Shown here in pieces: positions 1-11,596 of a DNA stretch of 64,000 bases (its first letter is position 1; every line of letters starts with the position of its first letter). The stretch spans positions 77,130,713 through 77,194,712 of the forward strand of contig OW799236.1 in the NCBI GenBank assembly GCA_941918925.1, written 5' to 3'. The position numbers and the translations under genes were made by a program. The notes under the pieces were generated by a model. It ran no database searches, was not told the origin of the DNA, and saw only the letters and a list, made by a program, of their open reading frames with translations. The DNA is from Phyto melanocephala (Eukaryota; Arthropoda; Insecta; Diptera; Rhinophoridae).

Positions 1-905
1 TTTGGGCCCATGAGTTATGGAGATCCGTGGAAGGTGCTCAGTACACAAATGATGTACCAAATGGCGAATGGCGATAGTGGTGCTGGCATTTTTGTTCCAA
101 GTTTCCAAAGGGTCCTGCCTATGAGCAAATACTTTTCAATATTTCAGACTGGAATTTATGCCATTTGTGTCAGTGTCTATGAATCTTTGAGAAGGAATGT
201 GAGGAAAGTCGGCATTTATATCCTCTCGGATAACCAAGCGGTTTTTAAAGACTTTACGGTTATGATATCAACTTCGCTTTGGTGCTGGAATGTATTGATG
301 TCCTCAACCGCCTTGGCATTCACAACTGTGTTACACCAATTTGGATTCCGGGTCACGAGGGCCGTATTAATAATGAACGTAACGACAGTCTTCCAAACAG
401 TGGTGGAGCCGTCTAGTGATTGGTCTGGAGCCTTTTTGTGGTGTACTTCCAAAACAAACTGACACTGCGTTTGCTTCTTCTACTGGCTAATAGCTCAGGG
501 TCAGCGTCAGACTACGAGGTTTGTGTTTCTTTCAGGGGCCAAACCTAGGAAACTTCCCTTCCTGGACAGGAAGGAGCTGTTATCAGGTTTTATAACTGGA
601 CATTACATTTTCAGTTACCATTTAAGTAAAACTGGCAGGTTGAATGTAGTGACATGCCGGTTTTGCTGTATGGATGAAGAGACCGCGGAGCACGTGTTCT
701 GCAATTGCCCGGTATTCTGCACAAGGAAGTTACGTTTTCTAGAGTATAATGTTAAAACGCCAATAGTAATTTTGTATTATTTGCCTCGTAAGGTATATTA
801 GGCTTCATTAAAAGCCTTGAACTATAGACAAGCTAATGGCACCACAAAATACTTATTTTTGGTAGTGAGTAGCACAAGACTAGACAATTACTTAAAAGCA
901 TTTAA
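1..905 (+). pseudogene. Decayed non-LTR retrotransposon 3' part: RNase H plus C-terminal zinc knuckle
   Basis: The first frame (10-462) reads as a retroelement RNase H domain: GDSGAGIF, then a core helix, then YILSDNQAVFKD, which matches the conserved SD-Q-A motif. From about 270 the homology shifts frame and continues as WIPGHEGRINNERND, the usual end of LINE RNase H. The conserved glutamate of the second motif appears as glycine (QTGIYA). A third frame (523-801) carries CRFC...ETAEHVFCNCP, a CCHC-type knuckle typical of the C-terminus of I/LOA/R1-group LINEs. Weak homology may run on to about 905. At least one frameshift and several stops make it dead. The 5' part lies outside the window. 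An RNase H domain favours the I or LOA lineages, but the clade is inference. Confidence 0.75.
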
Positions 906-2374
906 TAAGCCGGTATAGTATTGCTTATATTTTTAGTATCAAATACCAGTAGCATTAAAAAAAATTACAATAATTATAAGTTTTCCATCCCTGCTTGACA
1001 TTTACTGTATAACGGTGTCTTAAATATCTCCATTCTTTAAAACATTTAATACCTTTTTTATTGTTCGTTGTAACACATTTGTTTAATGTAGATTTAAGAA
1101 TATTTTTTTTTTTAATATAAAAAAGAAATAATAAAATTGTATAACAGTTAAACTGTTAATTATAATAAATTAATTATTATTTTATGTATTTTGTTGCTAT
1201 ATATAATTTAAAAATTTTTTTTTCTTTTTTTTTTTTGCCACACTTTACAAAGTATTGACGTCAATGTAAATTTATTTTTTTATTTGTTGCTTAGTTTTTT
1301 TTTTTTTACAAATATTCCGTATTTGTTAATTATATTATATGAAATTTTATTGTTTTTTTGTTGTTCATTTTTATGGTCAAAATGTGTATTTTTGTAAAAG
1401 ATTAGAAATTTTGGCGAATTCCAGCAAACAAATAAAAATTTATATGTCAATGTACTCTAAACACAATTTTTTTAATACTTCGAAATGTTATTTTTTTTAT
1501 TTATTTATGTTTTTTTTTGTTATAAATATATTTGTTTAAAATTTTATGCAAATGCTTTTAAATTGTTGGGAATAAAACAACATTTTGTTTTTGGTGATAA
1601 AAATTTGTGATTAAATTTTTAATTTGTTGCTGCATTAAATGCGTAAATTAATTGTTAATAACGGTGGTTTTTAATTCTCAAAATTAAATTGAAAAAAAAT
1701 TGTGGAATTTTACCTAAAATAGGCGCAGTACCTTTTTAATAGCATGTCAATAATGTCAATCACTACATCACCTCTTTGCCAGCAGAGCTGGTGATATTTA
1801 AAGAGTAACATTTAGTTCTGCAGATGTAGCCATGATTATTTTTAACAATAAAAAATACAATTATTTCATTCATAAGGCTAAAATTTCTTTTAAACGTTTT
1901 AGTTTAAAAACCATGTTAAATTTGATTTACCATTCATTGAATCTATTCATAAAAAATTTCAAAAAAATTAATAACGTTTGTTGAACATTGTAAGCTTGTT
2001 GAACTAGTCAGAGGGACATCCCAGCACTGGAGTTTTTGGGTTCCAAACACTTTTTTGTGGTTCTAAGCAGTTCATTATTTCACCTAATTTTTAAGACATG
2101 CCTTTTCAGGACTAGGTTTTCATAGGAGGGTAATAAATAAAATTTCATATTTAAGTAAAAAGCTAGATATACATTAACGCAAGTTTTTTACCGTTTGCAA
2201 ATGTTATGACTTCAATACAGTGATCAAATCCGAAAATCATCTAAATGACCCCAATACCCCTGACAAATATAGAATTTGTATACAACAGAGTGGGCCAAAA
2301 GTCATCATAGAATTTTAAAAATGAATAACTTTTTCGTTTATGTATTTTACATAATATTTTTATCCGTTTCTTTA
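906..2374. other. AT-rich stretch without recognisable genes
   Basis: Long T and A runs, with short open frames rich in Phe, Ile and Lys that look like composition artefacts. A small inverted repeat (CCAGC-AGA-GCTGG) lies near 1781. I see no TIRs or coding homology. Confidence 0.6.
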
Positions 2375-2376
2375 TA

Positions 2377-2911
2377 CAGTGCTGTCTGGGTAGAGTGAAC
2401 CCCCTACGCTATGAATACCTGGTTAGAGTGAACACCAGAATGTTTACATTGACTACTCTGTAGAGTGAACACTCATGAACCTCTATAGGGTGAACATACC
2501 TTATAGTGAGTTTCTAGGTTTGGCGAAGGAGAAAAACCATGAAAAAGAGTATAAAAATTAAAGAGAATATAAAATAACGGTAAAGTAACGATTCTTTTAG
2601 AGTAAGTTGACAAGTTACTCTCACAAATACGGATTCTATGAAGCGTTAATTTATTTAAGTCTGCGCGCATGTTCCATTAAGGTCGTGTCTCAAAGTTAAT
2701 TTCTGAATAATTGGTGTTATATTATTGTTACATAAAAATGGATTCGAAAAAAAGAAATCATTTATCCTTAAAACAAAAAAGCGACATTATAAAAGAAATT
2801 GAAAAAGGCGCTAGTGTTACTTCTTTGGCAGAGCTTTTCAACCTTAATTTAGTGAACAACCTGGGTATAGTGAAATCGCTCTGCAAAAATTACTCTACCC
2901 AGACAGCACTG
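2377..2911 (+). mobile_element. pogo/Tigger-like deletion derivative (MITE) with perfect TIRs and TA duplication
   Basis: A 535-bp element bounded by a perfect 20-bp terminal inverted repeat, CAGTGCTGTCTGGGTAGAGT at the left and its complement at the right. It is flanked by TA on both sides (2375-2376 and 2912-2913), the target duplication of the Tc1/mariner/pogo superfamily. The left subterminal part repeats TAGAGTGAAC and variants at about 2391, 2415, 2461 and 2487, and related AGTGAA motifs lie near the right end. These are candidate transposase-binding sites. Inside is the start of a CENP-B/pogo-type transposase. The termini and the TA are seen directly; the superfamily name rests on both. 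Confidence 0.88.
2738..2866 (+). pseudogene. pogo/Tigger transposase N-terminal fragment (CENP-B/psq-like helix-turn-helix)
   Basis: The frame from the ATG at 2738 begins MDSKKRNHLSLKQKSDIIKE and goes on with IEKGASVTSLAELFNLN. This is the classic N-terminal helix-turn-helix of CENP-B-like pogo/Tigger transposases, which binds element ends. After about 40 residues the homology stops. The frame continues through the right TIR to a stop at 2947, so the second DNA-binding domain and the DDD catalytic core are missing. It is an internal-deletion remnant that could at most encode a DNA-binding peptide. Confidence 0.8.
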
Positions 2912-2913
2912 TA

Positions 2914-3935
2914 TGTATGTATATATTTTCTTCAAGCTTATGACTAGGGGAGCAATGACCGTTTGTCCGTTTGTGTTGGTTAAAATCAATTTTAGACGCT
3001 CGTGCAATTTGCTCTAATCTGTATGTGATATGATTATTTTGCAAATATCGGGGCATGAACCGTTATTTAAGTCCAGCACAATCGCACAATCCAGTTTCTG
3101 AGATATGAGCAAATAAACAAAACTTCCTCTATTTTTTTTTCCATATGTTTACCATAAAAATCAATATTTTTTAGCCATAGGACACGTTTGCTACTATTTG
3201 TTGATATAATAATATGCCTCTAGGGATATAAATACGTAAAAAATTTTGGATAAGTCATCACTACTCGGCAAAGTTATAGGCAAAAATATTTTTAAAAAAT
3301 ATATATTTTTTTAATTACTAAATCTCAACAATAATTTTTGGACACGCTGAATCAACCAAAATATTAGCTGTAGTCTCAAAAATTATTTGTGATAAAAACT
3401 GACAAAGCGGCAGGAAACCAGCTGCGATATTAACCCAAAAATACAACAGCTTCGTTGTGTTTTCCTGAAATTTGCAAACAAAAACCAATTTTTTTAACTT
3501 CTAGAATAAATAAATTTTAAATCCGTGCTGGCAGCCTCTACAAAATGGCGTACAATAAATTTATAAATGGGTCAAATCTAGTAATTTATGATGTACTCAC
3601 TTCAACCTCCACAATATTGGTATCAAATGAAAGGGTTTGACCAGTAGAATATAGTAAGCTATTAAAATATAAAAATTAAGATGGCGTCCCAAACATAAAG
3701 GCTGATAATTTTTATCAATATTGTTATCAAATGACAGGGCTTGACTGTTAGAATACAAATAATACAAATCGAAGATGACGTCGTAAATAATAAAGCAAAA
3801 TGGCGTAAAATATGAAATCTGTAATCTAGGCTAAGGAACGGTATGGTCTCTATACCTATGAACATGAGAGTGAAGGGTATTTTTAATTCGGCACTGCCAA
3901 TGTATCATTTTTAATTGTTGTTTTTTAATATTTTC
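2914..3935 (+). mobile_element. Interspersed hairpin-ended element, copy H1 (plus orientation)
   Basis: It starts with a degenerate head: an AAGCTTATGACTAGGGGAG-like stretch followed by two CCGTTTGT units (2945-2990). This head matches heads at 39.8, 43.0 and 63.6 kb. The body has two copies of a GTATCAAATGAAAGGG-like segment about 110 bp apart (3621 and 3724), also seen in reverse at 21.4-21.6 kb. It ends in GTGAAGGGTAT followed by the hairpin TTCGGC-AC-TGCCAA (3887-3900) and a T-rich tail, like the tails at 6.0, 45.4 and 58.4 kb. No coding capacity. Helentron-like identity is only a hypothesis. Confidence 0.55.
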
Positions 3936-4046
3936 AAGTTCTATTAATAACACTTGGAGAATAAATAATGGAGAGTTTTATACTTGAACAATGAACCAGA
4001 ATAACAGAATTTTATTATTTAAATCATTAAAAAAAAAATTTTAACA

Positions 4047-4660
4047 CAAAGAGCATATCGTCGACATTTTAGAATTTTATCCTCTGGAGCAATGATTCGT
4101 TGTCTTGTTCATGACACTGTAAGAGATTTGTCTCAACCCGGTAGACCACGTTTAATTCGAACTGCAGAAAAGTGTTAACGAAACACCAGAAATATCAGCT
4201 AGGAATGGCGCGTTCGTTACTACGGCTCATTTAAAAAAAAATTACTCTTATTCTCATATTAGGTGTAATAAGTTCAAGAATAAAACACCGCAGATAATCG
4301 GCAACATTTTGCAGTTTAATTTTAACAGTTGGCCAGAAATGAAATCAACTTTATTGAAAATCTTATTAGTAGTGATGAAGTTTATTCGAATGGCTTTGTA
4401 AATAAGCAGAACTATATATGCTGGAATTCTAGAAATCCAAGACTCATTCATCAACGCCAATTACACCTTATTAGGAGTAGAGTGTGGAGAGATATTTATT
4501 AGGTCTTAATGTTTTGAAAATGAAAATGGTAGTGCTGTAAACAATTAATAGAGGCTAGTTTTGAGTTATATGATTGATCATTTTTTACGTCCTGCTCTTG
4601 TAAACAGAACTGAGATGTGGTTGTAGAGATTTGTCTCTGCCTAAGACACATAAACAGCCT
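4047..4660 (+). pseudogene. Decayed mariner-like (Tc1/mariner-IS630 superfamily) transposase
   Basis: Conceptual translation in shifting frames gives QRAYRRHF, then DLSQPGRPRLIRTAEK (the linker between the two helix-turn-helix motifs), then SDEVYSNGFVNKQNYICWNS (4372-4431). That last stretch is the first catalytic-Asp region of a widespread insect mariner-like family. It ends near TEMW (about 4606), where the second catalytic region would be expected. Several frameshifts and stops interrupt it, and I could not find TIRs. It is one of five related remnants in this window (see 31.8, 44.8, 50.5 and 53.9 kb). Confidence 0.7.
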
Positions 4661-5982
4661 ACTCCCGAAAATCATTTATGTTTTATAATCCTCTTAGCTG
4701 TTGCTTTTAGTAATTTTGTAAGCGCTCAATTGTCACTTTACAGATCCCAAGTAATCGGTAACGTTAATAATTACTGTAAAATGTTTTTTTAAGACGGTAG
4801 CAATATATTAATGAGACCAAAACAATTACAATTCACAACAGTCAAGTTATGACGATAGCCCTTTAAAAAAGTGCACTTTAAAGTGCAATTGTGTTTAATT
4901 TTTTTTTATTATGCACATTTGAACCACATGTTTAGGCTTAATTAACATAACGTTTAAAAAAGCTTTTTTTTTAATTCAATAACTAATTTTAAATTTGTTA
5001 AATCATCCTTCTGTGCATAGTTTAAATTTTGAAAGATTTTAAGTATTTTTTTAATATTAGTTTTGTTTCGTTTAAAATTATTTTTTTTTAATGTTTTCTA
5101 AATACTAATACATTCTGCGTTCGACTCAATCGACCGTAATCTAACTGTAAATAATTTTAACCTCAAAATATAACTTTATTCTAGCAATTTATATTTATTT
5201 TTTTCTTTATTGATTTCGGCTGGAATCTTCTTCCTAAAGTAAATCCAAAAAACTGTGAACACCAAATCTAAAACAGAACAAATTAAAAAACAAAAAAATC
5301 TTTTAAGTGGGTGTTTAAATTGTTACACCAGGGATGGCAAAATTAGTATAATTGTACTTTTTTTTTGGTACTATCTAAACTCGAAAAGTACATTGTTACA
5401 CCAATGTCTTATTTTTGTTTTGTTTATTTGTTTTTGTGAAGTTTGATAATGCTACCATATTTAGATTTGAAGTTTTAAATTATGCCATGTTTTTATTTTC
5501 CAAAAACTATGGCAATATTAAATAATTTGACATTTTTCAAACTATCACTGAAAAACGGATCGAATGTAAGTTTAATTAAGCTACAAACAAACCAAGTTTA
5601 ATCCACCTCCCTTAAAAACTGGCTCTAAGTCCATTTTTTTCTCATTGAACAACTTGTGCCCTTCACTGTATATTAGAATGGTTCGCGTTCAATATCCCAA
5701 AAGATTGTGCTATTCACCCTCTAGGATTGAAGATAATGTAAACACAAATTAATTTATATTTTAAACAAATATATTTTTAAACAAAATAAATCCACGTTAT
5801 TTTAATAACATTTTTTGCGTTGAAGCTATTTATTTTTGTTCACAAACAAAAAAGTTATAGGATTTAAAAAAAAATAATTAAAGTGTTTTGAGATATAGCA
5901 ACACTTTTGCAAGATAGAAAAAAATACATTTGACTTAACTTTTTAACGAAAATTTTGCCAAAAAACGTATGTTTCCGTAAAT
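4661..5982. other. AT-rich stretch without recognisable genes
   Basis: Poly-T and poly-A tracts and short spurious frames only. No inverted termini or protein homology seen. Confidence 0.55.
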
Positions 5983-6058
5983 AACAAGTAAGCCGTGCCG
6001 AATCTTATATACCCTTCACAACGTGTAGTCACCATTCATCTCATGAAGTACGTACATT
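5983..6058 (-). mobile_element. Tail of interspersed hairpin element, copy H2 (split by the LINE)
   Basis: ACAAGTAAG, GTGCCGAAT and CCCTTCAC are the reverse complement of the tail found at 3.9 and 45.4 kb. The matching head of a minus-oriented copy lies at 10732-11020, on the other side of the LINE. This suggests one copy interrupted by the LINE insertion. Confidence 0.55.
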
Positions 6059-6226
6059 TTTTTTTTTTTATTTATTTATTTAATTTATTGTCTATAGATA
6101 ATAATCCTTACAGACTAAAGTATGTAAAATAACAAAACAAAATTCAGGTTATATATAAAATAATATTCTATAATAATTCAACGATTTAAATATAAAATGA
6201 TATTTCTTTTAACAATTTCTTTACTT

Positions 6227-9057
6227 TCATTGAGGCCAATAAGGTGATAATAAATAATTATTAAAGTTTTCACATATACGACGAAGAGGATCATTATTAG
6301 CATAGTTGGTTCTGTAGTATTTTAAGTTAATAAAACGGAAATTTCGAGTTGGTCTGGTTGGAACATTAAAAGATATTTTACTTAGCAGGAATTCTGAGTC
6401 GATATCGCCTTGAATTAGGCCCAGCACAAAAGAAAAACTCAGCATTGAACGACGACTTTTTAAAGTTGGTAATTTTATAAGACAGAGTCTGCTTTCGTAT
6501 GACGGTAGTAAAAACGAATTCCATCCAAGGCCACGAAGACAAAATATTAAAAACTTCTTTTGTACAGACTCGATACTATCAATATGAATATTATAGCAAG
6601 GATCCCAAATAATCGATCCATATTCAAGAATAGGTCGAACTAACGATGAATATAATTGTTTCGTAATATAAGGATCTAGAAATTCCTTGCACCACCTCTT
6701 CATAAATCCAAGTACACCATTTGCTTTGTTAACAATTAAAGAAATATGGTCACGAAAATTTAATTGGTGATCAAGCAAAATACCAAGATCAAGAAAATTC
6801 AGAACTTTATCAAGTTTACACTCATTTATGCAATAAAATAAATCCAATTTCTTAATTCTGAAAAAGGACATATGCTTACATTTTTTTATATTCAGCTCCA
6901 TTAAGTTGATTTCACACCAATTTACCAATTTGCCAATATCAGATTGAAGGAAAAGTTGATCTTCGGGATTATTAGAAGAACGAAAAATTTTGACATCATC
7001 GGCATACATCAAAACTTTAGAGTGCTGAATAACTGAAGGTAGATCGTTTATGAATAAGGTAAATAAAATAGGACCAAGGTGGCTACCTTGCGGAACACCA
7101 GAAGGAACTTTGATAGCATTAGACGTAGCACTTCCATACTTAACTTGTTGAGTTCTTAAAGACAAGTATGATCTTAACCATTTTATTGTCATATCCGTAA
7201 ATCCCATTAATGACAATTTGTTAAGCAAGAGATCATGGTTTACCTTATCAAAAGCTTTACTAAAATCTGTGTAGATAGCATCAGTTTGCATATTATTTAT
7301 AAAACCATCATTTATTGTAGTAGTTAGCTCCAAAATATTAGTCGTTGTAGAGCGATGTTTACAAAAACCATGTTGGCACGGTGACAAAATCGAAGAAATT
7401 TGATAGTATAAATTATCAGTTAAAATTTTTTCAAAAAGTTTGGGAATATCACTCAGCTTAGCAATGCCACGATAATTTGATATCTCAATTTTGCTTCCAT
7501 TTTTAAACAACGGAATTATATACGATAATTTCCAAATCAATGGTACGTATCCTAATTTAATGGATTTGTTAAAGATAGCAGTAAGCGGGTAACATAAATT
7601 TTCTGCACAATTTTTAAGAACGCAATTTGGTATTTCATCTGGACCAGCATTAAACGAATTATTTAGTGATAATAAATTTGAAAGAGTCGTTTTATAAGTA
7701 ATAAAAGAGAATTGTATACCAGATGATTGAGGTATATTAAATGGGTAAGATGTTATGTTATTATATACTTTTTTAGAGTAAGTAGTTGAAAAAAAAAATC
7801 AGCAAACAAATTGGAAATAGAAACGTCATCATCAGCGTCATTTGATCCATATTTATAGTATTTAGGATTAACGGACGATCGACGTTTAGAGTTCACAAAT
7901 TTATAAAACGATTTAGGATTTGATCTCATTTTCGACTTCATACGGATTATATAGTTGTCGTATGCAGATTTATTTGCCAAATTGTAGTAAGAACGAGCAA
8001 TACAGTATTTGGTATATTCTACAGATGATCCGGTCCTTTTATATTTCTTATATAACTTGTTTTTCCTGTTTTTAATAGTTCGGAGATACTTATTATTCCA
8101 GGGTGGCCCAATATTGTTGTTTCTAATTGTAATTCTTGGGACAGTTTCAGAAATGCAGCGGCGTAATGTTGAATAGAAGAGAGAAACAACATCATCTAAG
8201 TTTTCGATAGAGATTATACTATCCCAGTTAACGTTTGATAGCAAAGAGTTAAGCCTCTGATAGTTTGCACGAGAAAAGCAAAAAACTTTATGGGGTTTAA
8301 TTTTGTTAGGAAGTAAAACAGGTAAGCTTAATAAATTAAATATTTCCAATTTTAATGTAGGATGATAACGATCTTCAGGGTAAGTAACGGGAAGTGTTTT
8401 ATGTAAAAATATATCCATCGGCTGGTTGACAAATGCAAGATCAAGAAGTTTTCCATTAATATTGTTTTCATAGTTAATTTGAAAAAGTCCATAGCTTGTG
8501 AGTGAGTGAATAAATTCATTTGAAACTGTAGGAATTAGATAATTTATTTCTGAAGATTTATTCCACGATATGTTAGGTAGATTAAAATCTCCCAAAACAA
8601 TAAATAAATCAGATGGAATAGATTGTTGCAAAACAAATTCAATGGCAAAGATGTGATTATTGTATATATCCAGAGAAGAGTTTGGAGGTATGTATGAGCA
8701 TGTAATATATAAATTTGTATTTCTCAGTCGAATTTTTACAGCGACAAATTCGATGTCATCGTTAAGTATAACATTGATTTCTTCACAACGAAAATTGTTA
8801 TGTGCAGCAATGAGCACACCTCCACCCAACTTATGTGATCGATCATGTCTGAATATTTGGTATTTTGAAGATAATATTTCGTTGTTATTAATACATTTCT
8901 TATCGTTTAACCAGGTTTCAGTAAAGACAATGATGTGGTATGAAAAATCAAAACTATTTGCATAAAGAGTGGTTAATTTCGTATTAAGGCCACGGACATT
9001 TTGGTAAACAATATTAATAAGATTATCGGTAGAAAAATTATTTAGTTTTTTTGGGTA
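6227..9057 (-). pseudogene. LINE ORF2: APE-type endonuclease and reverse transcriptase, one homopolymer frameshift
   Basis: The frame is open from about 9057 without an early ATG and overlaps the end of ORF1. The endonuclease starts at YQNVRGLNTK (about 9010). It has the catalytic glutamate in FTETWLND, GGGVLIAAH, LGDFNLPNISW and a terminal DRYHPTL. The linker runs to LFADFF. At 7789-7798 a run of ten A (T on the coding strand) shifts the frame. Reading resumes from about 7786 as STTYSKKVYNN...GPDEIPNCVLKN and continues open to TGA at 6227. The reverse transcriptase shows YTDFSKAFDKVNH (motif A), PSGVPQGSHLGPILF (B) and intact YADD (C), then a C-terminal domain ending SPYWPQ. No RNase H is visible. 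The single indel could be real or a sequencing error. Confidence 0.85.
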
Positions 9058-9989
9058 TTATTTTGAGTAGGTAAATAAACGATATCAGAACGAGAAGCAT
9101 TTCTATATTCATATTCGCGTATTATAGCATTGGGTGGCCAAAACTCAGGATTGACAATAATATTAAAATATTCCTCTGGTACGATGATTTTAAAAGAAGA
9201 TTTACTCCGTTTTTCCGAATAGTTGAATTTAAAAACAGATAATTCACAATCGTATCCAAGCTTTAATTTAATGTAGTCAGCAACAGCGTTAGAAGTAGTA
9301 TCAGATGAAAAACGAGCAGCAAAAATTGTTTTCTTTGGAGAAATTACTTTAAGTATTGCAGGATTATTTAACGGACTAGAAACCACAGCCGGAGGATGTG
9401 AATTAATTTGTTGAATGTCGTTTTGAAAATTTATATTACTTGCAATCTGTTGAATACGATTAGTATTAGGTTGTAATATTTCGGTGTTATGAGGGAGAGA
9501 CGATGAAAATAACGATGGATTAGTTTTCGGATTTTGAGATGGTTTTACAGGTACATTAACTATGGAAGAAATAGTAGACGGACTCGGACGAGGTAAATTA
9601 TCGGAAGTGGTTTGATCAACAGAAGAGTTGTTAGTAGACATAACAGGAGGTGAAGAGTTTAAAGTTGGAGTTGTTTTCTTTCTTTTGGGCGAGAATGACG
9701 CATTATCAAATAATGCTTTGAATTTTAAAAATCTTTGGGATAAACATTTTAGATCGTTATTTATGCCGACAAATTCATCTCGCGCATTTTTAAAAAATGA
9801 ATAAAATTCAACATCATAAATAATACATTTTTTACAGCACCAACGTAAGCCTTTATCTTCACGAAGATTGTCTGCAGTTCGTGCTGCCAAGTCAACACAT
9901 TTTGCATGATAAACTGCGTTACACAGCCAACAGGAAATCATTGGATCATCCGCCTTATTTCTGCACTTTGGTTTAGAACAACTCATATT
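9042..9989 (-). CDS. LINE ORF1: PHD-finger RNA/nucleic-acid-binding protein
   Basis: I chose the ATG at 9989 (MSCSKPKCRNK) over an in-frame ATG 14 codons upstream because the zinc-finger domain starts there; this gives 315 residues. Residues 3-54 form a C4HC3 PHD-type finger: Cys3, Cys8, Cys19, Cys22, His27, Cys30, Cys50 or 51, and Cys54. A polar Ser/Pro/Asn-rich middle follows (about 100-220). The C-terminal domain (about 230-315) has FAARFSSDTTSNAVADYI and FKIIVPEEYFNIIVNPEFWP, resembling the compact C-terminal domain of CR1/Jockey-group ORF1 proteins. PHD fingers in ORF1 are known from CR1-like LINEs. The likely role is binding element RNA in the ribonucleoprotein. The stop overlaps the open part of ORF2 in another frame. 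Confidence 0.82.
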   Translation of the reverse strand, partial: NMSCSKPKCRNKADDPMISCWLCNAVYHAKCVDLAARTADNLREDKGLRWCCKKCIIYDVEFYSFFKNARDEFVGINNDLKCLSQRFLKFKALFDNASFSPKRKKTTPTLNSSPPVMSTNNSSVDQTTSDNLPRPSPSTISSIVNVPVKPSQNPKTNPSLFSSSLPHNTEILQPNTNRIQQIASNINFQNDIQQINSHPPAVVSSPLNNPAILKVISPKKTIFAARFSSDTTSNAVADYIKLKLGYDCELSVFKFNYSEKRSKSSFKIIVPEEYFNIIVNPEFWPPNAIIREYEYRNASRSDIVYLPTQNNTQKN

Positions 9990-10060
9990 GAAAAAGAATA
10001 TACGTATCAGCACAGTTAATAAATTGTACAAAAATTGATTTAATTTTTATTTAATTTTAT

Positions 10061-10731
10061 TTGAGCGCGTAAATTGAGGTATAAGTGTAATTTATTGTAT
10101 TAAAAATAAAAAAGTAGTTGTTATTGTAAACGAGAGAAATAAAAACACTTGCAATTTTATTGTTGTAAATATTGATGAACTGTTATGTTTGTTTGTATTA
10201 TTTTTATTTTCGATTTTTATTTTTATTTACAAACAAAAGAAACAAGTTCAAATGTACTTATGTATGTAAGTATGTGCATATATGAATGTTATATTTAAGT
10301 TTTTTTAATTTTATGAGACTTACAGAAAATAAAACGATTTAAGACAGAGCGTAATTAAAAACACGTTTAACTCGCACGACGATCGATCGATATTTACATA
10401 CATACATATATATAAAAAAACATACATACATAAAAACATCTCATTGTAAAATTATAAATTTACGTATGTATTAAAAAAAAATCAAAAATTAAAAAAAAAA
10501 ATTGAAAAAAATAAATAAATAAATAAAAAGAAAAAAAAATTAAATATATAAATTATAAAATATAAACATTAAATATAAAATAAAAAATAAAAAAAAATAA
10601 TAAAAATTAAAAAAAAAATAAAAATATAATTAATTTATAATATAAAAAAAAATTGTTTTGTCTCAGCTGGGTTTCGATGTCACGTTTACTCTAACCAGTA
10701 TACCACGTTTGTATGTATGTTGTTGTTTCGA
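10061..10731. repeat. Low-complexity A-rich and TACA/GTAT-rich flank
   Basis: About 10480-10650 is almost pure A/T. Short GTAT and ATAC runs lie at 10258-10290 and 10390-10430. A GATCGATCGAT run lies near 10381. It probably includes the LINE 5' UTR and flank; no genes. Confidence 0.6.
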
Positions 10732-11020
10732 TAAAAAGAGGTGGTCGTGGGGTTTTGCTCATATCTCAGTTGTTTATGTACCGATGTTTCTGATTTTCAA
10801 TACCGAATATTTCTGATATAATATTTCCCGAATATTTCTGATATTTTAATACCCCAACCTATGTCGGGGGGCTTCAAAAAGTTGATTTCAACATACACAC
10901 GGACAGACTGACAGAGTTTAATCGACTCCCCTATTCATAAGCTCTCAGAAAATATATACTTTATGGGGTCGGAAATGAAAACTGTAGAAATTTCACACGC
11001 AATGACAAACCTACATATAT
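10732..11020 (-). mobile_element. Head part of interspersed element copy H2 (minus orientation)
   Basis: Read on the minus strand it has ATAAAGTATATATTTTCTGA, AGCTTATGAATAGGGGAGTC, a CTGTC/CCGT run and TGTTGAAATCAACTTTTTG. The same order appears at 39.77-39.87 kb. The matching tail lies left of the LINE at 5983-6058. Confidence 0.6.
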
Positions 11021-11593
11021 ATAAATTACACATTGTCCTGGATACTTTTTTTAATTCAAACAATTTCCCGAAAATAAATTACAAAATATAGAAATAGGTC
11101 AATAAAGCACATTATCATCAAAAGGATGTTTCATCTCAACGAATAAAAAACCCAATATTGAATTAGCATCTTTTTAAGAGGGAGAAACATCAATCTGTAT
11201 AATAAATACAACTTTAACAATATTTTTTTTTTCTGCTTTGACTTCTTTAAGAAATAATTCAACCTGATTTTTGTTTAAAATTTTGTTTATTAATATCATT
11301 ATTTTTGTTTTAATAAACCTGACATAATTTAATAATTTCATTCATACATACGTATTCAGTTAAGTTACACACACTAATACAGCCTATAATTACAGATAGC
11401 AACATTAAGGGAATATTTATATATTAAATTCTAACAACTCAAGAGTTTCGAAGGACAATAGCCTTGCAACTCTTCTCGGAATTTTGTAACTGGTGAGTTA
11501 ATTTTTTATATAATTATTTTAAATATTAACTTAAAATAGAAGACAAAAATATCATCTATTTAATTTGAAATAATTTAAATCTATTTACAAGTT
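11021..11593. other. No recognisable feature
   Basis: AT-rich, no open frame of note, no inverted termini seen. Confidence 0.5.
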
Positions 11594-11596
11594 TAA

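Larger units (their letters stand above)
6059..10060 (-). mobile_element. Nearly intact CR1-like non-LTR retrotransposon, minus strand
   Basis: The order on the minus strand is 5' region, ORF1 (9989-9042), ORF2 (9057-6227, one frameshift), a short 3' UTR of about 165 bp, and an AAAT/poly-A tail at 6081-6059. ORF1 has a PHD finger and ORF2 an APE-like endonuclease plus reverse transcriptase, the layout known for CR1-like LINEs. The exact 5' boundary and target-site duplication are not clear, because the 5' flank is low-complexity. The near-complete frames and clear motifs suggest recent activity. It appears to sit inside an older interspersed element (5983-6058 and 10732-11020). Confidence 0.85.

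Noticed and set aside
8660..8965. Plus-strand 101-codon frame
   Set aside because: Antisense shadow of the LINE ORF2 endonuclease domain.
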